Shown piece by piece: positions 25,559-34,473 of a DNA stretch of 64,000 bases. Where the stretch lies: contig NZ_BNJI01000003.1 of the NCBI RefSeq assembly GCF_016587415.1, positions 868,001 to 932,000 of the forward strand, given 5' to 3'. The first letter of the stretch is position 1. Each line of letters starts with the position of its first letter. Below the pieces are notes generated by a model. It was given only the letters and a program-made list of their open reading frames with translations, had not been told where the DNA came from and made no database searches. A program made the position numbers and the translations under genes. The DNA is from Ktedonobacter sp. SOSP1-85 (GTDB lineage: Bacteria > Chloroflexota > Ktedonobacteria > Ktedonobacterales > Ktedonobacteraceae).

Positions 25559-27682
25559 TTAACCAAAACGCGGCCCTTCAATGATATCAATAGGCGAAGC
25601 CACCTTTGCGGAGTTCAGGATGACAATCTCCTGAGAATCCTTAGGCCAGTAGAGGGCGACAGTAAATTGCCCCATTGCTTTCTGGTCAAGCATTACTCCC
25701 CTCTCCGTATCCCAAAGTGTAAGTAGGGATGGATTAGCGGAGACAAGATACTTCCCATCAGGGGACCAGGCCAGGTCCTCAATCCTTCCCTGTGTCGACA
25801 TACCACCCTGTTGCTGTAGCTTGCCATCTTGCAGCGACCAGATCTGTATGTTTCCCCCGGAATCATAGCAGGCAAGTTTGGTGCTATCGGGCGACCAGGC
25901 TTTAAGATAGCCCGATGCAGACACAGACCCTGGTGTGCTCATCAGTGGGGCGCCCGCCTTCTGTGCATCCCAGACATACAACTGATCCCCACCAATCGCA
26001 GCGATATATGCTCTATTGGGAGACCAGGTTAGAGAAGTTATCTGATTCTGCACACCGGAGTAAGAGCGTACAACCTGGCCACGATTGAATGAATCTGCAT
26101 CCCTGATATCGATCTCTTTTTCAAAGCCGCCATCAGTATCACTACCCACGCTGGCGAAATACCGGTTATCAGGCGACCAGGCCAGGAGAGTGTTGATAAC
26201 CCAGCCTTTCGCGGTCAGGTCCTGGAAGGAGAAGAGCTGCGTGTTTGATGAAACATTCCAGGCGCTGATATAGCCACTTCTATCGGAAACGAGCATACGT
26301 GACCCATCAGGCGAAATAGAGAAGTCATAGGGCGGATGCAGCAATGAATAAGAGTGATTTATGGTACTGGAAGCTTTGTTAATCGCGAGAACGTCAAAGC
26401 TATCATTATAGACAAAAACCGCGCTTTTTCCATTGGAGGCAAAGTTCGCGAAGCGCACTTGGGTATCTTTAGATGCAGGTTGTGGCATATCAGGCACAAC
26501 ACTCTGTGGCTGCGGCTTGTGCGGAAGTAATCCCCTGGAAAGGTTGGCCCCCAGAACAACGACCGCCGTACCTGCGACGGCAACACCAAGGATAGAACGG
26601 CGTGTAAGACGCTTAGCTGGTTTCGGTTGCGGCTGTAATTGAGGTGCCTGCATCTGCACCTGTCCCATGCCGGGCATTGGAAACGAACCCGGCGGAGGAG
26701 CCATAGGAGGAGTAAAGATAGGTTGCCGGGGTGACTGCATTGTAGGTTGAAGATTGGCGATCTCACGCAATATGCCTTCGACAAGTGTGATCGATGCGGG
26801 GCGCCGCTCAGTATGAAGCGAGATCATAGACATGACCAGGTCTTCAAGCTGGGTCGCGCCAGGCAGAGCGGTGAGACGCAGAGGGGAGAAGTTGAAGGGG
26901 TTCTCAGCGGGATCTATGCTGGAGAGGAGATAATGCAGGAGCGCGCCCAGACTGTATACATCTGAGCATGGCGAGGTCTGCGCCTTCCCGTACTGCTCAG
27001 GGGCGGCATAGCCTGGCGAGCCAAATGGAATGGTATCTCTGGTCTGGCCGGGCTTAAAATGCCGGGCGATGCCGAAATCGATGAGATAGAGCTTGCGCCG
27101 CGTCGTCAGCATGATATTGGCGGGCTTGAGGTCGCGAAAGATAATCGCTGGCGAGCGCGTATGCAGATAACGAAGAACTTTACAGAGCTGAAGCGCGATA
27201 TCGAGCAGCTCAGGCAGCGGCAGAAGAGGCTCAGTGGAAGTAGGTGAGCGCGTTGCAGACTTGCGTTCGAGGTAGGCTTCCAGCGTCTCGCCATCGATAA
27301 AATCCATGGTGAGATACCAGTGCTCGGGATCGGTGAAATGGTGGTAGACGCGAGGAAGATTGGAATGCTTGAGAGTAGAGAGGAGCGCGACTTCACGGTT
27401 AAAGGCATCCGTTGCCTCAATGACCTGCTGAGAAGAGAGGCCACGTAGATTAATTTGTTTCAGGGCTAGAATTGCGTCATTAGAATGAGTGTCAGCAACT
27501 TTATACACAGCACCAAAGCCGCCGGTTCCAAGTTGAGAAAGCAGGCGATAGCGCCCCTGAATTAAGAAGGGCTGCTCATTCTCCACAGTATCAGTCAGAG
27601 GTTGATCACAGGCGAAGCAGGCAGCCTGGTCTACATCATTCGCGGCTCCGCATTGAAGACAGTAAAGAACATCCGTTTTCAT
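25559..27682 (-). CDS. Ser/Thr protein kinase with N-terminal zinc ribbon and C-terminal WD40 propeller
   Basis: A 707-residue membrane kinase. It begins with a Cys4 ribbon (C8, C11, C22, C25). The kinase domain (about 43-300) has the glycine loop LGTGGFGAVYK, Lys in LALKQINL, catalytic loop FRDLKPANIM (Phe instead of the usual His of HRD), DFG and the activation end GSPGYAAPEQYG. A Pro/Gln-rich stretch leads to one membrane helix (about 368-388). The external part has WD40-like repeats (DFSISPDGSRMLVSDRSGYI, LLAWSPDNRYFASVG, LTWSPNRAYIAAIGG, DLAWSPDGKYLVSANPS). I infer that the propeller senses a partner or wall component. HRD-to-FRD is common in these Chloroflexota kinases and is not proof of inactivity. 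Confidence 0.92.
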   Translation of the reverse strand: MKTDVLYCLQCGAANDVDQAACFACDQPLTDTVENEQPFLIQGRYRLLSQLGTGGFGAVYKVADTHSNDAILALKQINLRGLSSQQVIEATDAFNREVALLSTLKHSNLPRVYHHFTDPEHWYLTMDFIDGETLEAYLERKSATRSPTSTEPLLPLPELLDIALQLCKVLRYLHTRSPAIIFRDLKPANIMLTTRRKLYLIDFGIARHFKPGQTRDTIPFGSPGYAAPEQYGKAQTSPCSDVYSLGALLHYLLSSIDPAENPFNFSPLRLTALPGATQLEDLVMSMISLHTERRPASITLVEGILREIANLQPTMQSPRQPIFTPPMAPPPGSFPMPGMGQVQMQAPQLQPQPKPAKRLTRRSILGVAVAGTAVVVLGANLSRGLLPHKPQPQSVVPDMPQPASKDTQVRFANFASNGKSAVFVYNDSFDVLAINKASSTINHSYSLLHPPYDFSISPDGSRMLVSDRSGYISAWNVSSNTQLFSFQDLTAKGWVINTLLAWSPDNRYFASVGSDTDGGFEKEIDIRDADSFNRGQVVRSYSGVQNQITSLTWSPNRAYIAAIGGDQLYVWDAQKAGAPLMSTPGSVSASGYLKAWSPDSTKLACYDSGGNIQIWSLQDGKLQQQGGMSTQGRIEDLAWSPDGKYLVSANPSLLTLWDTERGVMLDQKAMGQFTVALYWPKDSQEIVILNSAKVASPIDIIEGPRFG

Positions 27683-27887
27683 GCATATAATCCTATGATC
27701 TTATTCCGAAACCCAATGTCACTTGCGTGCCTAGCGCTTCCCCCATTCGGGGACAAGCGCGCTCAGGGTCTTCGGACCAGAAGTATTTCCATTCCTCGCA
27801 GCAAATATTCATATCTATATATTCTAAAACAAAATTAACGAAATGTGTGTGGGTCATATGACCTATTTCGGCTCGCAAACTCACCGT

Positions 27888-27951
27888 GGTTAAGGTGTGG
27901 AGGTGTATGCCGTCGGCGAATGCCGACGGCATACACCTCCACACCTTAACC
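27888..27951. repeat. 64-bp perfect hairpin with 30-base arms
   Basis: Thirty bases starting GGTTAAGGTGTGGAGG are mirrored exactly around a GAAT tetraloop. It stands alone in the gap between the kinase gene and the ABC remnant, with no T-tract and no gene ending at it. It may be a terminator of a lost gene or a small repeat element. The surrounding 27683-28142 has no other feature. Confidence 0.65.
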
Positions 27952-28142
27952 ATAAGCGCCGCAGGCGCGAACAGGTAAGACAAATTAGGGTATTAAATTC
28001 TTTGAAATAATTGGATATACTATTAGCTGCACTACGTGTTTCTATTTCACCTAAATCAGGGAAAGGGAAAGTGCCTGCATGCGTCTCTCACTACCCACAT
28101 TTAAGCCTCGTCAGACCAGGAGTGCGCCGAATAAGAAGAATC

Positions 28143-28760
28143 ATGAGCAACAGACAGCAACTCTTACAGGATCGCACCTCCAATCATATTCAACTGCTTA
28201 TATTCGAGAAGGCCAATACCCTCGACCTGGCCTTCTTTGAGCAGCCAGAGTTCTATGATAAGCTACGCACCGCCTCCAGCGAGTCCTCCTATAAGCCGGT
28301 ACTGATGGTGGCGCTGGTCTTTGAGACGCTACGCACAACGATCACACTCATCTCGATGCTCTTCCTGCTGATTCAACTGGCCTGGTGGCTGACCATCATC
28401 GCCCTGGTTGTACCCATTCCCTCCTTCCTGGCGAGCGCAAAATATGGCTGGTATGATTACCGGCGCATGATTCGCCAGTCGCCAGAGAAGCGCAAGATGA
28501 ACTATTACAACCAGATCCTGACCGTCGATCTCTTTAACAAGGAACTCAAACTCTTTAGCCTGGGTGAATTCTTTGTTGAGCGCTACCGCCAGCTGGCAGA
28601 AATGCTTTACCGCGAGGGGCAGAAGGAGGCCATATGCCGCAATGGCATCAATCTACTCTGGGCAGGGTTTAGCATTATTGTTAATACAGGCATTTATTGT
28701 TACGTGGCTTTGCAGGCCATCCTGGGCCATATCACACTGGGCGGGCTGACCCGCAAACCA
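28143..28760 (+). pseudogene. Internal fragment of an ABC exporter (membrane domain only)
   Basis: From ATG 28143 the frame reads IFEKANTLDLAFFEQPEFYD, YKPVLMVALVFETLRTTITL, MNYYNQILTVDLFNKELKLF and ends HITLGGLT. This is the middle of the six-helix domain of an ABC half-transporter of the peptide-exporter type. The first helices and the whole ATP-binding domain are missing. After T (about 28755) the frame enters unrelated DNA. It is truncated at both ends with no stop inside, which fits recombination rather than point decay. Confidence 0.75.
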
Positions 28761-28855
28761 GCCTGTCAGCCTGGGCAAGGAAAGCGAGATCAATCTAGAA
28801 AAAGTGTCATCTCCACTGTGCATGGTCTTTTGACAATTCACAACCACAATCGACT

Positions 28856-28909
28856 TGTTGGAGAACAATTGACCGAGAATGGCTATTCTCGGTCAATTGT
28901 TCTCCAACA
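28856..28909. repeat. 54-bp perfect hairpin (25-base arms)
   Basis: TGTTGGAGAACAATTGACCG and the following five bases are mirrored around a 4-base loop. It lies between the ABC remnant and the recombinase remnant and may mark an element boundary. Confidence 0.6.
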
Positions 28910-29008
28910 CCGATGCTCCGCTTCATTGTACACAATAGAGAAAAGGCCAAAGTTAGCTCCAAAAATCTTGTCGGAGAATCTTTTGGAGAGAAAGTTTTGG
29001 GAAAAGAG

Positions 29009-29719
29009 ATGCCAGACGTGAGCAATGACCTGGCCATCTTTGAGGAGTTCCGAGATGCGCTGGGGACGCGTGATCCGAAAACGGTCGCAACCTATCTGGC
29101 GACAATGCGTGACTTTGTCAGCTGGCACGCCGAACAACCAGGAGGAACGCCATTCCATCTGGGTCTGCTGACGGAAACGGCGGTGCGGGGTTATCTGGAG
29201 CGAGTCCAGATAGCAGGCCGTGCTCCCCGTACCCGGAGCAAGGCGCTTTCCGGACGACGCCGTTTTTGCCAGTGGGCGATGGATGAGGGCTATCTTCGTC
29301 GCAATCCAGCATGCGCGATGGAACGCCCAACGGTTGTAGCGGTAGCTCCGCGCCGCTCTCTCCGAGAAGCAACGCTTTGTACCCAAGCAACTCATTGAAC
29401 AGCATGGCAGCCGCCGTTTTGCGGCGATCTTTGCGCTTGGCTACTGGGCAGGATTGCGTATCAACGAAATTGCCACCTTGTGGATAGATCAGTGCCAGGT
29501 CAATCAGCGGGCCGGAAGTATCACCCTGGTTGATGCCAAAGGCGGCAAAACCAGGACGCTGGATTTGCACAATATGGCCTGCCGAGCATTGTATGACTAT
29601 CTCTTCCCAGAACATCCACACGATCAAGAATGGGATCACGAGAGCATCTATGTCTTTACGAGCCAACGCGCTGCCTGGCTGCGCCTACAAGGACGACCAA
29701 ATCATCTCTCCGAGCTCGG
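29009..29719 (+). pseudogene. Tyrosine recombinase/phage integrase remnant, frameshifted and truncated
   Basis: The first frame (from ATG 29009) holds a SAM-like core-binding domain (TRDPKTVATYLATMRDFVSW, SGRRRFCQWAMDEGYLRRNP). Near 29360 the frame shifts and continues EKQRFVPKQLIEQHG, then GYWAGLRINEIATLWIDQC, which contains the first catalytic Arg (box I), and VDAKGGKTRTLDL. The HxxR and Tyr catalytic boxes are gone, because the sequence changes abruptly near 29715 into a Tn3 transposase piece. It is inactive by both frameshift and truncation. Confidence 0.75.
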
Positions 29720-29902
29720 AGAGAGCATCTGGGGGAATTGCAACGGCGTTTTGGCTTTCGCTCGTTTTCGTTGCGCTTTTATCGAGATCTCTCCCACTGG
29801 CTTATGCCCATTGCTCTGGGGACAGACGAGGGGATCGTGCTGGTTGAAGCACTTATTGAAGAACTACGAACTCGGCGCATCATTGCCCCAGCGCTTTCGA
29901 CA
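29720..29902 (+). pseudogene. Tn3-family transposase fragment, N-terminal DUF4158 region
   Basis: About 61 residues in the third frame read REHLGELQRRFGFRSFSLRF, YRDLSHWLMPIALGTDEGIV and LVEALIEELRTRRIIAPALS. This is the conserved end of the DUF4158 N-terminal domain of Tn3-like TnpA. The sequence is lost just after ALST, where intact genes continue into the middle domain. The C-terminal domain of a Tn3 transposase in the same orientation lies at 33478-34050, beyond the LuxR gene. The DNA from 29903 to 30143 shows nothing recognisable. Confidence 0.7.
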
Positions 29903-30143
29903 GGGGACCAAGAAAACACCAGGATCGCAAGCTTAGCGGAAAACTCTGATTTCATCCTTGTCCATCAGATCCTTAGCGGAATTTTGAGGGGTTTTTATGT
30001 CGGGACCCCGTCTCAGGCACTCATCGTTCTCCTGAGTGCGGCTCATCGCCGAAACGGTCTATCCAGCCTCGACTCATCTGGGTACAAGAGATGTTCCGAC
30101 ACCTGATCGGATGGTTGTGAGTGGGTGAGGAAAACAGCATGGA

Positions 30144-33100
30144 TTAGAGCAAAGACAAGCGCCGCGCCACCTCACTGGCTTCAACGCGATTGTGGACGTC
30201 CAGTTTGCGATAGAGGCTTTGGACGTGGGTTTTCACAGTATTGAGCGAGATCACCAGGGCATTGGCTATCTCTGGGTTGGAACGCCCGGCGACCAGCAGG
30301 CGGAGAACCCGTTGCTCCTGCTCGCTGAGTGGCCCCAGGAGCAACGCATCCTTCCTGAGAGGCGCCGCCTCTTCTGTGGGCTGAGCGCCTGATTCCTGAG
30401 CAAATGCGCTCAGCAGGGTTCGCGCATGGGAGATCAAAGGCGCCTCGCGTAGTTCTGGCAACAGCATTCTCAGCAGAGCTTCCATCGTTGCCCCTTCATC
30501 CAGAAAGAGGCGTTGAAAGTTTCCCGGTTGCGCCAGTTGTAACGCCTCTCGCAGAGAGGATTTGGCCTGAGCGAGTTCTTGAGAGACAACGTGGGCCAGG
30601 GAGCAGAGAATCTGGATTTCCAGCATGCTGCGCCTGCGTCCCTGAGCCTGGGCTTTCTCTTTCCAGGGGACCAGCGCTTTCAAAGCGGTCTCCCCCTTCT
30701 GTTGCGCAATGTACAAGCGCGCCTGGAGCAGGGCTTCTTCCTGTTGGAGCAGGAGTGGGAGCGCTTCCTCCTGTTCGGATGCCTGGGACTGGTCGGCCTG
30801 TTGCTTTTCCTGCGCCCATTGTTCGACCGCTGACAGATCTCCATCGGCCAGTTGGAGTCGCGCCCGCCAGACACGTATGGCGCTCAGCGGCCAGGAAAAA
30901 CGAGCGTTTCTCTCCCATCGCACGAGCACCTCCTGAGCGCGTGCAGTTTCCCCACAAGCGTGTAGCAGGCGAGCTTGGACGAGAGCGCCCGATGCCAGAA
31001 CATGAATCCCTTTCTCCGGCGTTGCTCTCAGTGTCTGCGCTCCAGAGAGATGGCGCTGAGCGTCGGAGAGTTCATTGCGCTCATAAGAAAGTTGAGCAAG
31101 ATTATGATAGGCCCAAGAGACGAAGAAAGGTTCTGTGCTTCCTGTAGAGAGCAGCAATTGCTGTCGAGCAATCTCCTGATCTTCATCCATATGGGCAAGA
31201 GCCTGATGGTAGTAGTGTGAGGCCCTGTGCAGCTCGCCTTTTTCCAGGCAGACTTCTCCTAACATGAGGGATGTCGCGAAGGCAGCGGAAAGATTGCCGA
31301 GGTTTTTTAACCCCCAATACCCTTCAAGGAGGTGCTGGTAAGCCACTTCCATCTCGCCTGCCAGGAAAGCTTCGAATCCGCTCATCACAACGTTGTCCAA
31401 ATACATCAGACTCTGTTCGGAAAGGAGTGATCTGGCTTGACGAATCAACGCCAACGCGCGAGCTTGATCATCTTGAAAAAAGGCCAGTTCGGCGTGCAGT
31501 TGCAGTGCTTCTCCCAGTTGCTCCCACTGTTGTGTTGCCTCAAAGCCCTGCTTTGCCCACTGAAGAAGCCGCTCGACCTGTTCCCAGGTCCCAGGCGAAC
31601 GTCGATCAGTCGTAAATGTCAACGCGAGCACATACTGAAGACAGAGGTCCGGTTGCGCTTGCAGCGGCTTCTCTGGCATACGTTTGAGCCAGGAGCAGAG
31701 CAGATGATACTCATTGTGAAAGCTGTGAGGGACCAGAAACCGTCCAATGAGCACAGCCGCGCGGGAAAACTCCTCACACGCCAGTGCCGTTTCAATTGCT
31801 TCTGGGAACATCCGCTGCTGCTCATACCACTGACTGGCTTTGCTCTTGAGGGAACGGAGCGTGGCTGTCCCCAGGCGAAGCTGTGCTTCATGCTGCATGG
31901 CCTGTGCCCACAGGGCATGATAGCGATACCACTGCCGACTCTCGGAGAGGGGTTGGAGAAACAAATTCGCTCGCTCTACCTGTTCGAGCAGGTGAGCACT
32001 ATCCTCTCTGCCTCTGATGGCATCGCAGAGGGAGGCACTCAAAGGATTGAGCCAACTGGTCTGCAACAAGAAGTCTTGCAGGTCTTCCGGCAGATTGGTG
32101 AGGATTTCTTCACGCAGGTAATCGAGCACGAAGCGCTGGCTGTCACTGAGCATGTGCACCGAAGCCGAGGGGTCCGTCTGTTTCTGGAGGAAGAGGGCGG
32201 CCAGTTGGAGGCTGGCAATCCAGCCCTCGGTGCGCGCTTCCAACAGCGTTACGTCGGCCTCCGAAAGGGCAAGTCCCATGCGCTGCGTGAGAAAGCGCTG
32301 CGTTTCTTCCCGTGTAAAGCGCAGATCGGTATCGCGGATCTCGACCAGGTGCCCGCGCACCCGCAAGCGAGAGAGAGGCAGATCCGGGTCGACGCGACTG
32401 CCCACCACCAGGTGCACATGCGGGGGCACATGCTCCAGCCAGAAGGTCAGCGAGGCATGAATGCTCGGTTCGTCGATCACATGATAGTCATCCAGGATCA
32501 GCACCAGAGGGGAGCCCTCTGCGTGTTGACCTGCGAACTCATTGAGCAGGGTGGTCAAACTGGTCGAAAGCGGCGCAGAGGTGTGCAACAGGGCAAGGGC
32601 ACGCGTTCCCATTTCTGGCCAGCACGTCCGCAGAGCCGCGATCACCGAGATCCAGAAGCGCGTCGGGTCATTGTCCAGGGGCTCCAGAGACAGCCAGGCA
32701 ACGGCTCCCTGATGCCGCTGCGCCCACGCGGAGAGCAGGGTGGTTTTGCCCCAGCCAGCGGAGGCAGAGAGCAAGGTCAGTGGGCAGGACAGCGCGGTCT
32801 CCAGTGCCAAGAGCAGACGCTCCCGTCCCACGAGGGCGGCAGGAAGAGGGGGAGGAACCAGCCTGGTCAGCACCATCAGCATGCCGGGATCATCGAAGGA
32901 GTCACCAGGCTCGACGAGGCGAGAAGGGGTCTCGTTGCCAGCAGGGAAGAAATGCAAGGAAACCGGCCTCGCCTCCAGCACACCCGAGGGGAACAATGAC
33001 GGCTTCTGCTGGCCCTCCAGGAGATCCTGTGCCATCTCCTCTAAAAGAACCAGGGTCACGGTCGCATCGGTTCCCAGATAGCGCTTCCTGGTCTGGCCGG

Positions 33101-33332
33101 AATGGGTGTGATAGGCATACCAGTAGCCATTCCCACGAGAACGAACCTCTTTGAGGGCATTCAAGTGACCATGTTGTCCCTGAAAGGAAAAGGAGGCATG
33201 CGTCGCCAACCAGGCCCGCCACGCTCCTTTGTCTTCTGGAAACAGAGGCAGTGGTGGCTGGTTGAGGGTATGTAAAAAATAGCACTGGTTCTCGGGAGAC
33301 CAGTGTAGGGCATGAGCGGCTGGCTTTGGCAT
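30144..33332 (-). CDS. LuxR-family ATP-dependent regulator (MalT-like STAND protein)
   Basis: A 1062-residue regulator starting at ATG 33332 (MPKPAAHALHW), with AAAGGA ten bases ahead. About the first 150 residues are a Chloroflexota-type N-terminal segment (GYWYAYHTHSGQTRKRYLG) resembling a DNA-binding-like or Arm module. Next is a STAND ATPase with Walker A SASAGWGKTTLLSAW and Walker B LVLILDDYHVID. About 500 residues of helical TPR-like repeats follow, then a C-terminal LuxR helix-turn-helix (LSEQEQRVLRLLVAGRSNPE, LVISLNTVKTHVQSLYRKLD). MalT-type proteins form signal-triggered oligomers that activate transcription; the inducer is unknown. It lies between the halves of a Tn3 transposase, pointing the opposite way. 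Confidence 0.9.
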   Translation of the reverse strand: MPKPAAHALHWSPENQCYFLHTLNQPPLPLFPEDKGAWRAWLATHASFSFQGQHGHLNALKEVRSRGNGYWYAYHTHSGQTRKRYLGTDATVTLVLLEEMAQDLLEGQQKPSLFPSGVLEARPVSLHFFPAGNETPSRLVEPGDSFDDPGMLMVLTRLVPPPLPAALVGRERLLLALETALSCPLTLLSASAGWGKTTLLSAWAQRHQGAVAWLSLEPLDNDPTRFWISVIAALRTCWPEMGTRALALLHTSAPLSTSLTTLLNEFAGQHAEGSPLVLILDDYHVIDEPSIHASLTFWLEHVPPHVHLVVGSRVDPDLPLSRLRVRGHLVEIRDTDLRFTREETQRFLTQRMGLALSEADVTLLEARTEGWIASLQLAALFLQKQTDPSASVHMLSDSQRFVLDYLREEILTNLPEDLQDFLLQTSWLNPLSASLCDAIRGREDSAHLLEQVERANLFLQPLSESRQWYRYHALWAQAMQHEAQLRLGTATLRSLKSKASQWYEQQRMFPEAIETALACEEFSRAAVLIGRFLVPHSFHNEYHLLCSWLKRMPEKPLQAQPDLCLQYVLALTFTTDRRSPGTWEQVERLLQWAKQGFEATQQWEQLGEALQLHAELAFFQDDQARALALIRQARSLLSEQSLMYLDNVVMSGFEAFLAGEMEVAYQHLLEGYWGLKNLGNLSAAFATSLMLGEVCLEKGELHRASHYYHQALAHMDEDQEIARQQLLLSTGSTEPFFVSWAYHNLAQLSYERNELSDAQRHLSGAQTLRATPEKGIHVLASGALVQARLLHACGETARAQEVLVRWERNARFSWPLSAIRVWRARLQLADGDLSAVEQWAQEKQQADQSQASEQEEALPLLLQQEEALLQARLYIAQQKGETALKALVPWKEKAQAQGRRRSMLEIQILCSLAHVVSQELAQAKSSLREALQLAQPGNFQRLFLDEGATMEALLRMLLPELREAPLISHARTLLSAFAQESGAQPTEEAAPLRKDALLLGPLSEQEQRVLRLLVAGRSNPEIANALVISLNTVKTHVQSLYRKLDVHNRVEASEVARRLSLL

Positions 33333-33477
33333 GGCGTCCTTTCTTCTCCACAACTCCACAATGAACGTCTTCCTCAACTCCCCAACAGGGTGAGTATAGC
33401 AAAGGGGAGACGAGCCTGCAAGCGTGCGCATCCGCTCCAGCTTCATCTGTCCAGACAGTTCCAGGCAGCGAGAAACG

Positions 33478-34050
33478 GAGGTGGATCGCCCAGCCTATAC
33501 CGTCTGTGTGGTCGAGCAGCTCCACGAAGCGCTTCGCCATCACGATATTTTTGTCGAGCCAAGTGAGCGCTGGGGGGACCCACGTGCCAGGCTTCTGCAA
33601 CCAGAGCAATGGGAGGGTATACGTGCGCAGATCTGCCAAACCTTGGGGCGAGCTTCTTCTCCTCAGGCTGCTCTCGCACACCTGAAACAGCAACTGGACA
33701 GCGCCTACCGGCAAGTCGCCGCCCATCTTCCGACCAACACCGCTTTGCAGATCGAACTGCGGGACGGGGAAGCGGTCCTCAATTTGGAGGGCGACCAACC
33801 ACGCTGGCACGAGCCATCGCCGAAGTCGGGCGTGTGGCCAAATCACTGCATGTGCTCTCTTACATTGACGATCAACACTATCGTCGGCGCATTCAAATCC
33901 AACTCAATCGTGGGGAAGGACGACACGGGGTAGCGCGTCATGTTTTTCATGGTCAACGTGGAGAACTGCGTCAGCGCTATCATCAGGGACAAGAAGATCA
34001 GTTAGGCGTACTCGGACTGGTTGTGAATATGGTTGTGCTAGCGAATGGTG
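33478..34050 (+). pseudogene. Tn3-family transposase fragment, C-terminal domain, frameshifted
   Basis: The first frame has RPAYTVCVVEQLHEALRHHD, IFVEPSERWGDPRARLL and LDSAYRQVAAHLPTN. Near 33790-33830 it shifts and continues VGRVAKSLHVLSYIDDQHYR, RRIQIQLNRGEGRHGVARHV and FHGQRGELRQRYHQGQEDQL. Together these are the last third of the Tn3 DDE transposase, including the GEGRHxLAR and FHGxRGxLRQxYRxGQEDQL blocks. No start or complete catalytic triad remains. Downstream 34051-34473 has no recognisable gene. Confidence 0.8.
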
Positions 34051-34473
34051 GGAAGCAGTTCTGCTCTGCCAGAAACTCTTCGGGATTGCCAATTTGCCGC
34101 CAGGGAGTTAGGGCGACAGGGGTAAGTTAGGGGAGGATGCAAGAAGGCAACTCATTGCTCACACGACTTCACTCCCTGACGCCTTGTCAGTGTAGTTGAA
34201 AGGCTATATGCGCTTTCTTTCTGAAATATTGGGTTAGAGAAGAGAAAAAGGCGCCCCTAACCGCCTCTTTCTCCCATTCCACTCGCAACGGTTGGGGAAA
34301 TATTTCCTATTTCTCCAAAAATACCATCAAACCGCGGATGAGAAACAATGGGCCCACTTCATGATGACGTTTTGACGCGAGACGTGATATAACAGGGGGA
34401 GGATCGGGAGTGAGAAGTCAGAACGAGGCGTTGATCATCACGCAAGCAAGGTCAATGATAAGTGAGGTACGAC

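Noticed and set aside
31437..32999. 520-codon plus-strand frame inside the LuxR gene
   Set aside because: Antisense to a clear MalT-like protein; low-complexity Arg/Gln/Glu composition typical of a shadow frame.
32902..33846. 314-codon minus-strand frame over the LuxR start and Tn3 remnant
   Set aside because: Overlaps the LuxR N-terminus in another frame and the Tn3 coding remnant; no family signature.
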